A stretch of 64,000 bases of DNA from Curtobacterium sp. MCJR17_055. GTDB lineage: Bacteria > Actinomycetota > Actinomycetes > Actinomycetales > Microbacteriaceae. A program made the translations under genes and the position numbers. Location: the NCBI RefSeq assembly GCF_003224335.1, contig NZ_QKLF01000002.1:558001-622000 (forward strand), in the 5' to 3' direction. Of the stretch, positions 19,522 through 30,255 are shown in pieces; position 1 is the stretch's first letter; every line of letters begins with the position of its first letter. The notes under the pieces were generated by a model that ran no database searches, was not told where the DNA came from, and worked only from the letters and a program-made list of their open reading frames with translations.

Positions 19522-20454
19522 TCAGTCCTCGGTCTCGCGTCGCAGCTTCTGCCGCAGGTCGTGCGGGATGAGCTCGATGAGCTGGTCCGGCCGCAGCGGC
19601 AGGTCCAGGAGGCCGAGCTTGAGCCGTCCGGTCCGACCGTGCCGTTCCGCGTCGAGCCGAACCACGCTGCCGGCGTCCTTGCGCAGCCGCACCTCGAGCT
19701 GCGCGCCGGTCGCGACCTCGCCGACGACCAACCCGTCGACCTCGAGCGCCGCGCTGCGGGTGCCCTCGGCGATGTCGAACCGGTAGCGCTCACGGGCGGC
19801 GAGCACCACCGAGCGGTCGATCCCCGCCATCGGGGCCACCGGCGTGACGACGGAGCCCGACAGTGCGGGGGACAGGACCGGGCCGCCCGCGGCGTAGTTG
19901 TAGGCGGTGGACCCGGCGGGCGTCGCCGCGACGACGGCGTCCGCGCGGTAGTACCCGTACATGAGCCCGCCGACGCTGAGGTCCGCGGACACCTGACCGG
20001 CACCGGGGCGGCGGACGATCGTGATGTCGTTGAACGCCAGGTAGTCGGTCCGGGCACCACCCCAGGAGAGCCGGGCCTCGAGGGCGTGGTGCGGTTCGAG
20101 CTGGTACTGCCCGGCCGAGAGCCGTTCGAGCGCGGCCTCGAGCTCGGGCGGCTCGATCTCCACCAGGAACCCGACGTTGCCGTAGTTGACGCCGAGCACC
20201 GGCACGGGCCGACGGGCGACGAGCCGCATCGCGCCCAGCATCGTGCCGTCCCCACCGAGCGCGACGACGAGGTCGACCCGGTCGGTGAACTCGTCGTCGT
20301 CCACGACGTCGATGTCGCTCCGGAGCCGAGCGGCGTCGATGCTCCGCGCCATGAGCCGGCCCGCGCCGGACGCGTTCCAGCGGTCCAGGATGTCGACGGA
20401 CTCCTGGACGTTCTTCGACGGGTGGACGACGAGGCCGACGACGGGCTGCTCCAT
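19522..20454 (-). CDS. nadK: NAD kinase
   Basis: 310 residues. ATP-dependent phosphorylation of NAD to NADP. The GGDGT motif is at residues 67-71, followed by an NYGNVGFLVE segment (most relatives have NHGRVGFLAE), then ATPAGSTAYN, where TPTGSTAY is usual, and the glycine-rich GGPVLSP. The variants are conservative. A minus-strand TACGAT (20467-20462) ends 7 nt before ATG 20454, so the mRNA is probably leaderless. nadK usually lies with tlyA and recN in Actinobacteria, so this may be a second copy. Confidence 0.88.
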   Translation of the reverse strand: MEQPVVGLVVHPSKNVQESVDILDRWNASGAGRLMARSIDAARLRSDIDVVDDDEFTDRVDLVVALGGDGTMLGAMRLVARRPVPVLGVNYGNVGFLVEIEPPELEAALERLSAGQYQLEPHHALEARLSWGGARTDYLAFNDITIVRRPGAGQVSADLSVGGLMYGYYRADAVVAATPAGSTAYNYAAGGPVLSPALSGSVVTPVAPMAGIDRSVVLAARERYRFDIAEGTRSAALEVDGLVVGEVATGAQLEVRLRKDAGSVVRLDAERHGRTGRLKLGLLDLPLRPDQLIELIPHDLRQKLRRETED

Positions 20455-20569
20455 GGTGCGGATCGTACCCGGCGGCGGTCCGGAATCGTCGGGCGGGCCT
20501 GCCTGCGGGACCCGTCCGCGGGAGCCGGGGCGGGCCTCCCGGCAGGGCCGGTGCGCCGCACGCACCGAG

Positions 20570-20587
20570 GTCACGCCCACGGCGAAC
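20570..20587 (+). promoter_or_regulatory. Candidate ClgR operator upstream of clpC
   Basis: CGC-CCACG-GCG-AAC at 20574-20587 fits the ClgR consensus known from Corynebacterium (CGCYNANRGCGWWS) at every defined position, with one mismatch in the flanking WNNW. The centre lies about 50 bp before the likely transcription start set by TAGTCT at 20616-20621, a good place for an activator. ClgR activates clp genes in Actinobacteria. Confidence 0.6.
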
Positions 20588-20615
20588 AGGGGCAGCCCTG
20601 ACGGGGAGCGCTGGT

Positions 20616-20621
20616 TAGTCT
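20616..20621 (+). promoter_or_regulatory. -10 hexamer of clpC promoter
   Basis: TAGTCT lies 75 bp before the clpC ATG. The leader between them contains a stem CCGGACTC/GAGTCCGG and an AGGGAGAG ribosome site. Confidence 0.5.
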
Positions 20622-20691
20622 CGATGTACGTGACCGGACTCACACGAGTCCGGCTGTCGGCCCCCGTCCCAGCGGGGCCAAGGGAGAGCAC

Positions 20692-23214
<2,523 letters not shown>

Positions 23215-23233
23215 TCAGCCCAGGCACGTCACA

Positions 23234-23273
23234 GACGGGAGGCCCGGTACCAGCTGGTACCGGGCCTCCCGTC
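23234..23273. terminator. 40-bp perfect palindrome (repeat family copy 1)
   Basis: GACGGGAGGCCCGGTACC, AGCT, then its exact complement. An identical 40-mer is found at 44885-44924 and 57743-57782. It lies 20 bp after clpC and convergent to the SRPBCC gene. Confidence 0.8.
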
Positions 23274-23297
23274 CGTGTGGGAGCAGAGTCCGGACAT

Positions 23298-23337
23298 GAC
23301 AGGAGGCGCGGTACCGAGCGGTACCGCGCCTCCTGTC
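23298..23337. terminator. 40-bp palindrome, variant copy
   Basis: GACAGGAGGCGCGGTACC, GAGC, then its exact complement. It is the same length and design as the preceding palindrome with changed bases matched on both arms. It serves the opposite (minus) gene. Confidence 0.75.
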
Positions 23338-23354
23338 AGCGCTGCGGGTGCGTC

Positions 23355-23807
23355 CTACGCCTGGACGTCACCGCGCCAGCCGTCGGCCGTGGGGGCCGCC
23401 TCGACGCGCTCCTTGTAGTTCTGCAGGTCCTTCTTGACGGCGTGGCCGCCGACGCCGACCGCGGATCCGAGCTTCTCGAGGATGCCCGAGGGCTCCCAGT
23501 CGATCTGCACGGTGACGCGGGTCTCGGCGTCCGAGAGCTTGTGGAAGGTGACGACACCGGCGTGCTCGGTCTCGCCGTCCTTGACGGTCCACGCGACGCG
23601 CTCGTCCGGGTGCTGCTCGGTGATGAGGGCGCGGAACGAACGCTCCTGGCCGGCGACCTTGACGGTCCAGTCGGTGGTGGTGTCGTCGACCTGGACGATC
23701 TTCTCGACCTCGTCCAGGAACGTGGGGAACTCCTCGAAGCGGGTCCACTGGTCGTAAGCCGCACGCACGGGGACGTTGACGTCGACGGTCTCGATGATCT
23801 GGGGCAT
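23355..23807 (-). CDS. SRPBCC (polyketide cyclase/dehydrase-like) protein
   Basis: 150 residues with the START-like helix-grip pattern: an initial ETVDVNVPVRAAYDQWTRFEEFPTFLDEVEKI, several beta strands (VAWTVKDGE, TRVTVQIDWEP) and a long C-terminal helix. Members bind hydrophobic ligands; this COG5637-like subgroup has no fixed function. AGGAGG is 8 nt before ATG 23807. Confidence 0.85.
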   Translation of the reverse strand: MPQIIETVDVNVPVRAAYDQWTRFEEFPTFLDEVEKIVQVDDTTTDWTVKVAGQERSFRALITEQHPDERVAWTVKDGETEHAGVVTFHKLSDAETRVTVQIDWEPSGILEKLGSAVGVGGHAVKKDLQNYKERVEAAPTADGWRGDVQA

Positions 23808-23932
23808 TGGTGCTCCTCCTGCTCGTCGTACTGGTGTACCTGGGACGGTAGGCCGGTGCGGCTGTGGGACGTCCCGGTGTGTGTCCCCCGATGACGCGCC
23901 CCGATCGTCGCCCGCGCCGTAGGCTGTGGCGG

Positions 23933-24475
23933 ATGACTGAGCACGGACGGCATGCGTTCTCCGAACGGGACGAGCACGGGATCCTGGTGCGCCCCGCGTT
24001 GGCGTCCGACGTCCCGCACATCCAGCGGCTCATCGCGCCGTACGTCGACCGGCGGATCCTGCTCGGCAAGGAGAACGTCGTCCTGTACGGCTCGATCCAG
24101 CAGTTCCGGATCGCCGAGGGACCGGACGGCGTGCCGATCGGCTGCGGAGCCCTCGCGGTGTTCTGGGACGACATCGCCGAGGTCCGCACACTCGCGCTCG
24201 ACCAGGACTGGATCCACAAGCGGGTCGGCCACCGCATGCTCGAAGCGCTCGAACACGACGCCCGGGAGCTCGGCATCGCGCGGATCTTCTGTCTGACCTT
24301 CGAGGTCGACTTCTTCGCGAAGCACGGGTACCTCGAGATCGGCGAGACCGTCGTCCCGCCCGAGGTGTACGCCGAACTCGTCCGCTCGTCGGACGAAGGG
24401 GTAGCGGAGTTCCTCGACCTCGCCCGGGTCAAGCCGAACACCCTCGGCAACACCCGCATGCTGAAGATCCTCTGA
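23933..24475 (+). CDS. Amino-acid N-acetyltransferase (GNAT; ArgA-like)
   Basis: 180 residues with the GNAT fold. IGCGALAVFWDDIAEVRTLALD is the beta4-alpha3 region and KRVGHRMLEALEHDA occupies the acetyl-CoA loop. FCLTFEVDFFAKHGYLEIGE is diagnostic of short bacterial N-acetylglutamate synthases, first step of arginine synthesis. The acetyl-CoA loop is usually RGxGxG; here it is KRVGHR, less glycine-rich. TAGGCT at 23920-23925 ends 7 nt before the ATG. The gene is alone, away from other arg genes. Confidence 0.8.
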   Translation: MTEHGRHAFSERDEHGILVRPALASDVPHIQRLIAPYVDRRILLGKENVVLYGSIQQFRIAEGPDGVPIGCGALAVFWDDIAEVRTLALDQDWIHKRVGHRMLEALEHDARELGIARIFCLTFEVDFFAKHGYLEIGETVVPPEVYAELVRSSDEGVAEFLDLARVKPNTLGNTRMLKIL

Positions 24476-24539
24476 CGGCTCCGCCCCTGCCTCGGCGGGG
24501 GTCCCCGACACGTGCCGTGCAGGTGTCTACCCTGCGCGC

Positions 24540-25226
24540 ATGTCGTCGATCCGCCACCCCGTCGGTCCCGAGCGCCCCGGGGTCTACTGGCGCCGCCGCG
24601 CCCTCGTGCTCGGGGTGGTCCTGCTCGTCGTGGTCGTCGTCGTCCTCATCGTCGTCGGACGGGGGAACGGGGCTCCCGGTGCGGGGCCGACCGCATCCCC
24701 GTCCGCGTCGTCCGCCGCCCCTGGCGCGGGCGTGACGCCGGCCGCTGGAGCGCCGTCCGCCCCGTCGTCGTCGGCTGCGGCGTCGTCCGCTCCGGCGTCG
24801 TCCGCTCCGGCGCGGAAGGACGGAGCGGCGTGCGCCGAGGACCAGATCACGCTGACGCCCGTCGTCGACGAGCGCGTCTACGCGGCCACCGACGACCCGC
24901 AGATCGCCATGACCATCGAGAACACCGGGTCGAACTCCTGCCACATGGACCTCGGGTCCGCGCAGCAGGTGCTCACCATCACGTCCGGCACCGAGCAGTA
25001 CTGGACGTCGAAGGACTGCCAGACCGGTGGGACGAACCAGGACGTCACGCTCAAGGCCGGTCAGGAGCTCACGACGCCGGCGATCACCTGGGACCGCACC
25101 CGGTCGTCGGCCACGACGTGCGACGCCGCACGGGCGGCCGTGCCGGCGGGCGGGGCCAGCTACCACCTGCAGGTCACGGTGGGGGAGATCGAGTCGGCGG
25201 AGTCGGTGCAGTTCGTGCTGGAGTGA
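24540..25226 (+). CDS. Membrane-anchored DUF4232-like protein
   Basis: 228 residues: basic N-terminus, one TM helix of mostly Val/Leu (about 22-41), an Ala/Ser/Pro linker (about 45-95) and an extracytoplasmic beta-rich domain from CAEDQITLTPVVDE onward, with four Cys that could form two disulfides. The domain resembles DUF4232 of actinobacterial lipoproteins. TACCCT at 24528-24533 ends 6 nt before ATG 24540. Function unknown. Confidence 0.75.
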   Translation: MSSIRHPVGPERPGVYWRRRALVLGVVLLVVVVVVLIVVGRGNGAPGAGPTASPSASSAAPGAGVTPAAGAPSAPSSSAAASSAPASSAPARKDGAACAEDQITLTPVVDERVYAATDDPQIAMTIENTGSNSCHMDLGSAQQVLTITSGTEQYWTSKDCQTGGTNQDVTLKAGQELTTPAITWDRTRSSATTCDAARAAVPAGGASYHLQVTVGEIESAESVQFVLE

Positions 25227-25254
25227 CGCAGCCGGTCGTCGCACGCTGGTGGGT

Positions 25255-25312
25255 GCCGGGCGTCGGTGGGACGACGAAGCGCCGGGCGTCGGTGGGACGA
25301 CGAAGCGCCGGG
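25255..25312. repeat. 26-bp tandem direct repeat, 2.2 copies
   Basis: The unit beginning GCCGGGCGTCGGTGGGACGA repeats exactly at 25255 and 25281, with a third partial copy that forms the left arm of the terminator at 25304. It lies between the convergent DUF4232 and cspA genes; probably a slip duplication. Confidence 0.75.
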
Positions 25313-25341
25313 CCGGAGGATTGCTCCTCCGACCCGGCGCT
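25304..25341. terminator. Hairpin terminator of cspA
   Basis: A 17-bp stem AGCGCCGGG(C/T)CGGAGGA with a four-base loop, 15 bp past the cspA stop and convergent to the DUF4232 gene. Confidence 0.75.
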
Positions 25342-25355
25342 CACGATGACCGAGG

Positions 25356-25562
25356 TCAGCCGATGACGGTGATGTTCTCCGCCTGCGGGCCCTTGCGGCC
25401 TTCGGTGATCTCGAATTCGACCTTCTGGTTCTCCTCGAGCGACTTGTAGCCGTTGCCACCGATCGCGGAGAAGTGGGCGAAGACGTCAGCGCTGCCGTCG
25501 TCCGGCGCAATGAAGCCGAAGCCCTTTTCGTTGTTGAACCACTTGACAGTTCCAGTTGCCAT
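25356..25562 (-). CDS. cspA: Cold-shock protein
   Basis: 68-residue single-stranded nucleic-acid binding OB-fold. RNP1 KGFGFI and RNP2 VFAHFS are intact, with the [18 protein letters not shown] start. AAGGAA precedes ATG 25562. The DNA upstream, to 25684, is AT-richer and non-coding, probably a cold-regulated 5' leader. Confidence 0.95.
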   Translation of the reverse strand: MATGTVKWFNNEKGFGFIAPDDGSADVFAHFSAIGGNGYKSLEENQKVEFEITEGRKGPQAENITVIG

Positions 25563-25684
25563 TTCGGCGTTCCTTACTTTCTTACGTGCGCGGCGAGAGA
25601 ATTCCACCACCGCGGGTTTCGACGACGTTGCCATCGAGTTGTGTGCGGCACCCGGCATCGAGCGGGGCGACGGAGATCAGAGGT

Positions 25685-26791
25685 TCAGTGCAATCGGTAG
25701 GCACTGACCATCGGGCAGGTGAACGGGTCGCGCGCTGCGAGACCGACCCGGTTGAGGTACCGGACGACGATCCCGTAGGAGCGGAAGATCGTGGTCTCCG
25801 TGTACGGGACCCCGTGCTGTTCGCAGTGCTCACGCACGAGGGCCTTCGCACGACGCAGGTTGGGCCGCGCCATGCTCGGGAACAGGTGGTGCTCCGCCTG
25901 GTGGTTGAGGCCACCGAGCAGGTGGTCCACCCACACGCCACCAGTGATGTTACGGGAAGTCCGGACCTGGCGCGAGAAGAAATCGATCTTGGCACCTTCG
26001 GCGATGACCGGCATGCCCTTGTGGTTGGGTGCGAACGACCCGCCCATCATCACGCCGAAGACCGCCATCTGGACGCCGAGGAAGGCGAACCCGATGCCGA
26101 GTGGCATCACGGCGAACACGAACCAGGCCAGCAGGGCGAAGCGCGCGAGGAGCAGGACGGCCTCGAACCGGCGCTCCTGCGGGGTGCCCTTCGCCGCCTT
26201 GCCGGTGACGACCGCGCGGATCGAGAGCCAGTGCAGGTTGGCGCCCTCGAGGGTCAGGAGCGGGAAGAACGCCCAGCCCTGGACCATCGCGAGGCGGCGG
26301 AGGAGTCCGCGACGCTCGACGGCGTCCTCCTCGATGAACACGACGCCGTCCGGCGCGATGTCCGGGTCCTTGCCGATGGTGTTCGGGTTGCCGTGGTGGC
26401 GGTTGTGCTTGTTCATCCACCACGAGTAGGACAGGCCGACGACGAAGACGCCGAGCCAGCGACCCGCGTGGTCGTTCCACTTGCGCGAGGCGAAGATCTG
26501 GCGGTGCGCGGCCTCGTGCGAGAGGAACGCGAACTGCGTGAAGAGGACACCGAGCACCGCGGCCGGGATGAGCTGGAACCAGGAGGCCCCGAGCATGACG
26601 GACACGACGAAGGTCGCGGCGGTGAGGACGGTCAGGACACTGAAGACGGCCCAGTAGAAGCCGACACGGCGTTCCAGCAGGCCTTCGGTGCGGACCCGCT
26701 CGAGCAGGTCCTTGTACGTCGACGTCGGTGTCGGCGCTCCCGGGGTCCGGGCGGTGGTCGGTCGGTAGAGGGTGGGCGATGGTGCCGGCAT
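25685..26791 (-). CDS. Membrane fatty acid desaturase
   Basis: 368-residue di-iron acyl desaturase. The three histidine boxes are present: HEAAH, HNRHH and HQAEHH. Hydrophobic pairs lie around 50-90 and 195-235. It has the front-end/delta-5 to delta-9 type layout of cyanobacterial DesA-like and actinobacterial enzymes; regiospecificity cannot be read. Next to cspA (same strand, downstream of it), which suits a role in membrane fluidity at low temperature. ATG 26791 has GGGGAAG 9 nt upstream. Confidence 0.9.
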   Translation of the reverse strand: MPAPSPTLYRPTTARTPGAPTPTSTYKDLLERVRTEGLLERRVGFYWAVFSVLTVLTAATFVVSVMLGASWFQLIPAAVLGVLFTQFAFLSHEAAHRQIFASRKWNDHAGRWLGVFVVGLSYSWWMNKHNRHHGNPNTIGKDPDIAPDGVVFIEEDAVERRGLLRRLAMVQGWAFFPLLTLEGANLHWLSIRAVVTGKAAKGTPQERRFEAVLLLARFALLAWFVFAVMPLGIGFAFLGVQMAVFGVMMGGSFAPNHKGMPVIAEGAKIDFFSRQVRTSRNITGGVWVDHLLGGLNHQAEHHLFPSMARPNLRRAKALVREHCEQHGVPYTETTIFRSYGIVVRYLNRVGLAARDPFTCPMVSAYRLH

Positions 26792-26985
26792 GGAAGCTGC
26801 TTCCCCATCAGGAACAGCCCTTCGGCCGTACAACGAGAGTTCCCGCGATTGCGATTGCTCCGAAGCTAGTGGCGTTGGCTGAGTTCTCACCCCGAGGGGT
26901 GGCCTGAGTGCGCCTACAGGATCATCGCGGGCTGGACTCCGATCATCGCGGCGTAACGTCACGACCATCGACGAAGGGCTGGGCC

Positions 26986-27273
26986 ATGAAGTACCTCATC
27001 TACGGGGTCGCCTCGGTCATGACGAGCGACGAGGCGGCGTACGCCGTACTGGACTACGCGACGGCGCTCGCGCAGTCCGGACTCGCGGACCGGGTGGACG
27101 TCCCGTCGGTCGACGACTACGGCATGGCCGCCACGTCGAGCTTCGTCCTCGCGCCGGCGATCGGTGTGCTGGTCCAGTCAGCACCGGACGACGAGCTGGC
27201 ACCGGAGACCGACGCCTTCACCGCCGACCTGCGGTGCCGCACCCACGCCGTCCAGGCGGGTCGCGCCTCCTGA
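26986..27273 (+). CDS. Small conserved hypothetical protein, paralogue A
   Basis: 95 residues, MKYLIYGVASVMTSDEAAYA opening, alternating strands and helices, acidic. It is clearly related to the 111-residue protein at 45629 (shared [38 protein letters not shown] patterns). TAACGT at 26954-26959 is a likely -10. No function assigned. Confidence 0.75.
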   Translation: MKYLIYGVASVMTSDEAAYAVLDYATALAQSGLADRVDVPSVDDYGMAATSSFVLAPAIGVLVQSAPDDELAPETDAFTADLRCRTHAVQAGRAS

Positions 27274-27316
27274 GCGGACGCCCCGCGGGCAGCGTCGGGC
27301 TGCTTGACTAGGGGTG

Positions 27317-27700
27317 ATGGCACAGAAGGAACAGCGCTTCCGGAGCGAACAGCTCGAGGAGGCCCTCGCGAAGCAGGACGTGGCCGCGGTCGCGTACGCC
27401 CTGCGCAACGACATCGTGATCGTCCCGCGGCTCGTCACCGGGAAGAAGGACATGCAGGTCCGGGTGTTCGGCCGGGAAGGGTCGGACAAGCGCATCCTGC
27501 TGCTGTTCTCGTCGGCGGACGCCTACACCGCGATGGTGCCGGGGGAGAAGCTCCGGCAGGTCATGGTCTACGACGCCGAGCGGCTCGAGGAGTTCCTGGC
27601 CGCGCACCTCGACTCCCTCGAAGGCGTGTTCTTCGACATCGCCGGTCCGCACACCATGCAGGCCGAACCCGCCGACCTGCTCGCGGCACTGCGCGCGTAA
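27317..27700 (+). CDS. SseB N-terminal-domain-like protein
   Basis: 127 residues, starting MAQKEQRFRSEQLEEALAKQ, then LVTGKKDMQVRVFGREG, ILLLFSSADAYTAM and LDSLEGVFFDIAGPHTMQ. This resembles the SseB N-terminal domain family found in Actinobacteria, whose role is unclear. GTG 27314 is an alternative start 3 nt upstream. It is followed 46 bp later by the VanZ gene. Confidence 0.6.
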   Translation: MAQKEQRFRSEQLEEALAKQDVAAVAYALRNDIVIVPRLVTGKKDMQVRVFGREGSDKRILLLFSSADAYTAMVPGEKLRQVMVYDAERLEEFLAAHLDSLEGVFFDIAGPHTMQAEPADLLAALRA

Positions 27701-27746
27701 CGACCGGTCCCGTACCGGACCCGGTCCCTCCGGATAGCGTCGGTCC

Positions 27747-28862
27747 ATGGGATCGATCGTGCCCGGCGTCATCGCCTTCGCCCTCGGCACCGTGCTCGCC
27801 GTCGCCGGGCTGGTCCCGTGGGCCGCGCGCGAGTACCGGCGACACGGGAAGCTCGGCGTCCGACGCGGCCTGCTCGCGTTCGGGACGCTCGTCTACGCGC
27901 TCGCGCTCGTGACCTACACGCTCCTCCCGCTGCCAGACGACATCGCCGCCGTCTGCCGTGCCGATCCCCAGCCGCAGCTCCGGCCGTTCACCTTCGTCGG
28001 TGACATCGCCCGCGAGGGCGGCATCACCGGCCCGCGGTCCCTGCTCGGGAACCCCGCCGTGGCGCAGGTGCTCCTCAATGTGCTGCTGTTCGTCCCGCTC
28101 GGTGCGCTCGTCCGGCACGCGGTGCTCCGCCGCCGACTCGTCGTGGGCCTCCTCGTCGGCGGTGCCGCGGGCTTCGTGCTGTCGCTGCTCATCGAGTTCA
28201 CGCAGCTCACCGGCGACTGGTTCCTGTACCCGTGCGCCTACCGTTTGTTCGACGTCGACGACCTCATCGCGAACACCGCGGGCGCCCTGCTCGGCACGCT
28301 CTTCGCACCCGTCGTCGGCTTGCTCGCCGGATCGGCGCGGACGACGGAGGAGGCCCGGGTGCCGCGACCGGTCACGGCCGGCCGGCGGTTCTTCGGCATC
28401 CTCGCCGACGTCCTGGCCATCTGGTTCACGACGGGCCTGCTCACGTCGGTCACCTCGGTCGGCCTCGCGCTGCTCGGGGTGCCGGACGGCGGGCCGCTCG
28501 CCGTCGGTCTCGGCATCGTCGCCGCCGTCACCGCGCCCGCGCTGCAGCTCGTCATCGTCCTGGTGTCGGGGCGGACCTTCGGTGAGCACGTCGTGCGGCT
28601 CCGACCGGTGCCCGTCCCGGGAGGCGCGGCTCGGCTGGTGCGGTGGGCGCTCGGCTCCGGCGGGTGGTCGGCGCTCACCGCCAGCGGGCTGCCGTTCTCC
28701 GGCTTGATCGCGTTCGCGCTCGCGGTGGCAGCGGTCATCGGCGTGTGGGCGACGCGGGACCGGCGTGGGTTCGCCTCCGCCGTCGCGGGCACCGGGATCG
28801 AGGACGACGTGGACACCGAGGTGCCCGCCGCCGAAGTGGTCGCCGGCGACCAGCGACCGTGA
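27747..28862 (+). CDS. VanZ-like and RDD-like multi-pass membrane protein
   Basis: 371 residues. Residues 1-195 form a VanZ domain with the signatures LNVLLFVPLGALVR, SLLIEFTQ and FDVDDLIANTAGALLG and about five TM helices. The second half has RRFFGILADVLAIW and FGEHVVRLRPV, resembling an RDD domain with four more helices. VanZ is linked to low-level teicoplanin resistance in enterococci; in Actinobacteria its function is unknown. TAGCGT at 27735-27740 ends 6 nt before the ATG (leaderless). Confidence 0.8.
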   Translation: MGSIVPGVIAFALGTVLAVAGLVPWAAREYRRHGKLGVRRGLLAFGTLVYALALVTYTLLPLPDDIAAVCRADPQPQLRPFTFVGDIAREGGITGPRSLLGNPAVAQVLLNVLLFVPLGALVRHAVLRRRLVVGLLVGGAAGFVLSLLIEFTQLTGDWFLYPCAYRLFDVDDLIANTAGALLGTLFAPVVGLLAGSARTTEEARVPRPVTAGRRFFGILADVLAIWFTTGLLTSVTSVGLALLGVPDGGPLAVGLGIVAAVTAPALQLVIVLVSGRTFGEHVVRLRPVPVPGGAARLVRWALGSGGWSALTASGLPFSGLIAFALAVAAVIGVWATRDRRGFASAVAGTGIEDDVDTEVPAAEVVAGDQRP

Positions 28863-28884
28863 CGGCGTCGGTTCTCTCGCGCGG

Positions 28885-30246
28885 TCAGAAGGCGGCGTCG
28901 AGCTCGCGTTCCCGCGGGGACTTCGTCATCGAGAACGCGACCCGCAGGGCTTCCCGGAGGTGTTCCGCGTCGGCTCCGAGGACCGTCGTGAAGCCGAGTC
29001 GTCCAGCCTCTGCCACGCGCTGTTTCGCGCCGGTCGCCGTCCGGATCTCGCCGGCGAGGCTGATCTCGCCCACGGCAGCGAGCGTGTGCGGGTACGGGCG
29101 GTCACGGGCCGCACTCGCGAGCGCCAATACGATGGCGAGGTCGGCGCCGGGTTCGGTGAGCTTCATACCGCCGACGGTCGAGACGTAGACGTCGGCGTCC
29201 GAGAGCTTGATGCCGGCTCGTCGTTCCAGCACCGCGAGGAGCATGGCCACACGGGATGCGTCCACCCCGTTCACGACGCGACGCGGCTGCGGTGCCGAAC
29301 TGGGGACCACGAGGGCCTGGATCTCGACCGGCAGCGCCCGCCGTCCCTCCATCGCCACCGTGATGCACGTGCCGGACACCGGGGCGCCGTTGCGGGACAT
29401 GAAGAGGCCGCTTGGGTCGGGTACCTCGTGGATGCCGTCGCCCGCCATGTCGAAGCAGCCGACCTCGTCCGTCGGTCCGAAGCGGTTCTTCAGAGCCCGG
29501 ACGAACCGGAGTGCGGTCTGGCGGTCACCCTCGAACTGGCAGACCACATCGACGAGGTGTTCGAGCAGACGGGGTCCGGCGATCGTGCCGTCCTTCGTGA
29601 CGTGACCCACGATGAGCACCGGGAGCGCCGCCTGCTTCGCCACCCGGATGAGCGTGGAGGCCACCTCGCGCACCTGCGACGTCCCACCGGCGATGCCGTC
29701 GACGGACGCTGACGAGATCGTCTGCACCGAGTCGGCGATGAGCAGGTCCGGCTGCACCTGTTCGATCTGGCCGAGGATGACGCCGAGGTCGACCTCGCTC
29801 GCGAGGAACAGTTCGTCGTGCATGGCGCCGGTGCGTTCCGCGCGGAGGCGCACCTGGTCGACGGACTCCTCCGCACTGACGTAGAGGACGCGTTTGCCCA
29901 TCGAGGCCGCACGGGACGCGACCTCGAGCAGGAGCGTGGACTTGCCGACCCCGGGCTCGCCGCTCAGCAGGACCGCGGCTCCGGGGACGATCCCGCCGCC
30001 GAGCACCCGGTCGAACTCGCCGATGCCGGTCTGCCAGCGCTGCACGGTACCGCCGCGGGCTTCCGTGATCGGCCGGGCGATGCGGCTGCCGGTGACGGCG
30101 ATCGACGCTGTCCCGCGGGTGCTGGCGGTCGCAGCCGACGCGTCCTCCACCGTCCCCCACGACTGGCACTCGCCACAGCGACCGACCCACTTGATGCTGG
30201 TCCACCCGCACTCCGTGCAGCGGAACGAGGACTGGGGACGGGCCAT
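28885..30246 (-). CDS. radA: DNA repair protein RadA
   Basis: 453 residues. N-terminal zinc finger with Cys10, Cys13, Cys24 and Cys27; RecA-like ATPase with Walker A GEPGVGKST (96-104) and the diagnostic KNRFG motif; C-terminal Lon-protease-like domain (VYVSTVGGMKLTEPGADLA). It promotes branch migration in recombinational repair. TAACCT (30258-30253), overlapping the upstream gene stop, ends 6 nt before ATG 30246, giving an internal leaderless promoter. Confidence 0.96.
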   Translation of the reverse strand: MARPQSSFRCTECGWTSIKWVGRCGECQSWGTVEDASAATASTRGTASIAVTGSRIARPITEARGGTVQRWQTGIGEFDRVLGGGIVPGAAVLLSGEPGVGKSTLLLEVASRAASMGKRVLYVSAEESVDQVRLRAERTGAMHDELFLASEVDLGVILGQIEQVQPDLLIADSVQTISSASVDGIAGGTSQVREVASTLIRVAKQAALPVLIVGHVTKDGTIAGPRLLEHLVDVVCQFEGDRQTALRFVRALKNRFGPTDEVGCFDMAGDGIHEVPDPSGLFMSRNGAPVSGTCITVAMEGRRALPVEIQALVVPSSAPQPRRVVNGVDASRVAMLLAVLERRAGIKLSDADVYVSTVGGMKLTEPGADLAIVLALASAARDRPYPHTLAAVGEISLAGEIRTATGAKQRVAEAGRLGFTTVLGADAEHLREALRVAFSMTKSPRERELDAAF

Positions 30247-30255
30247 GGGACGAGG

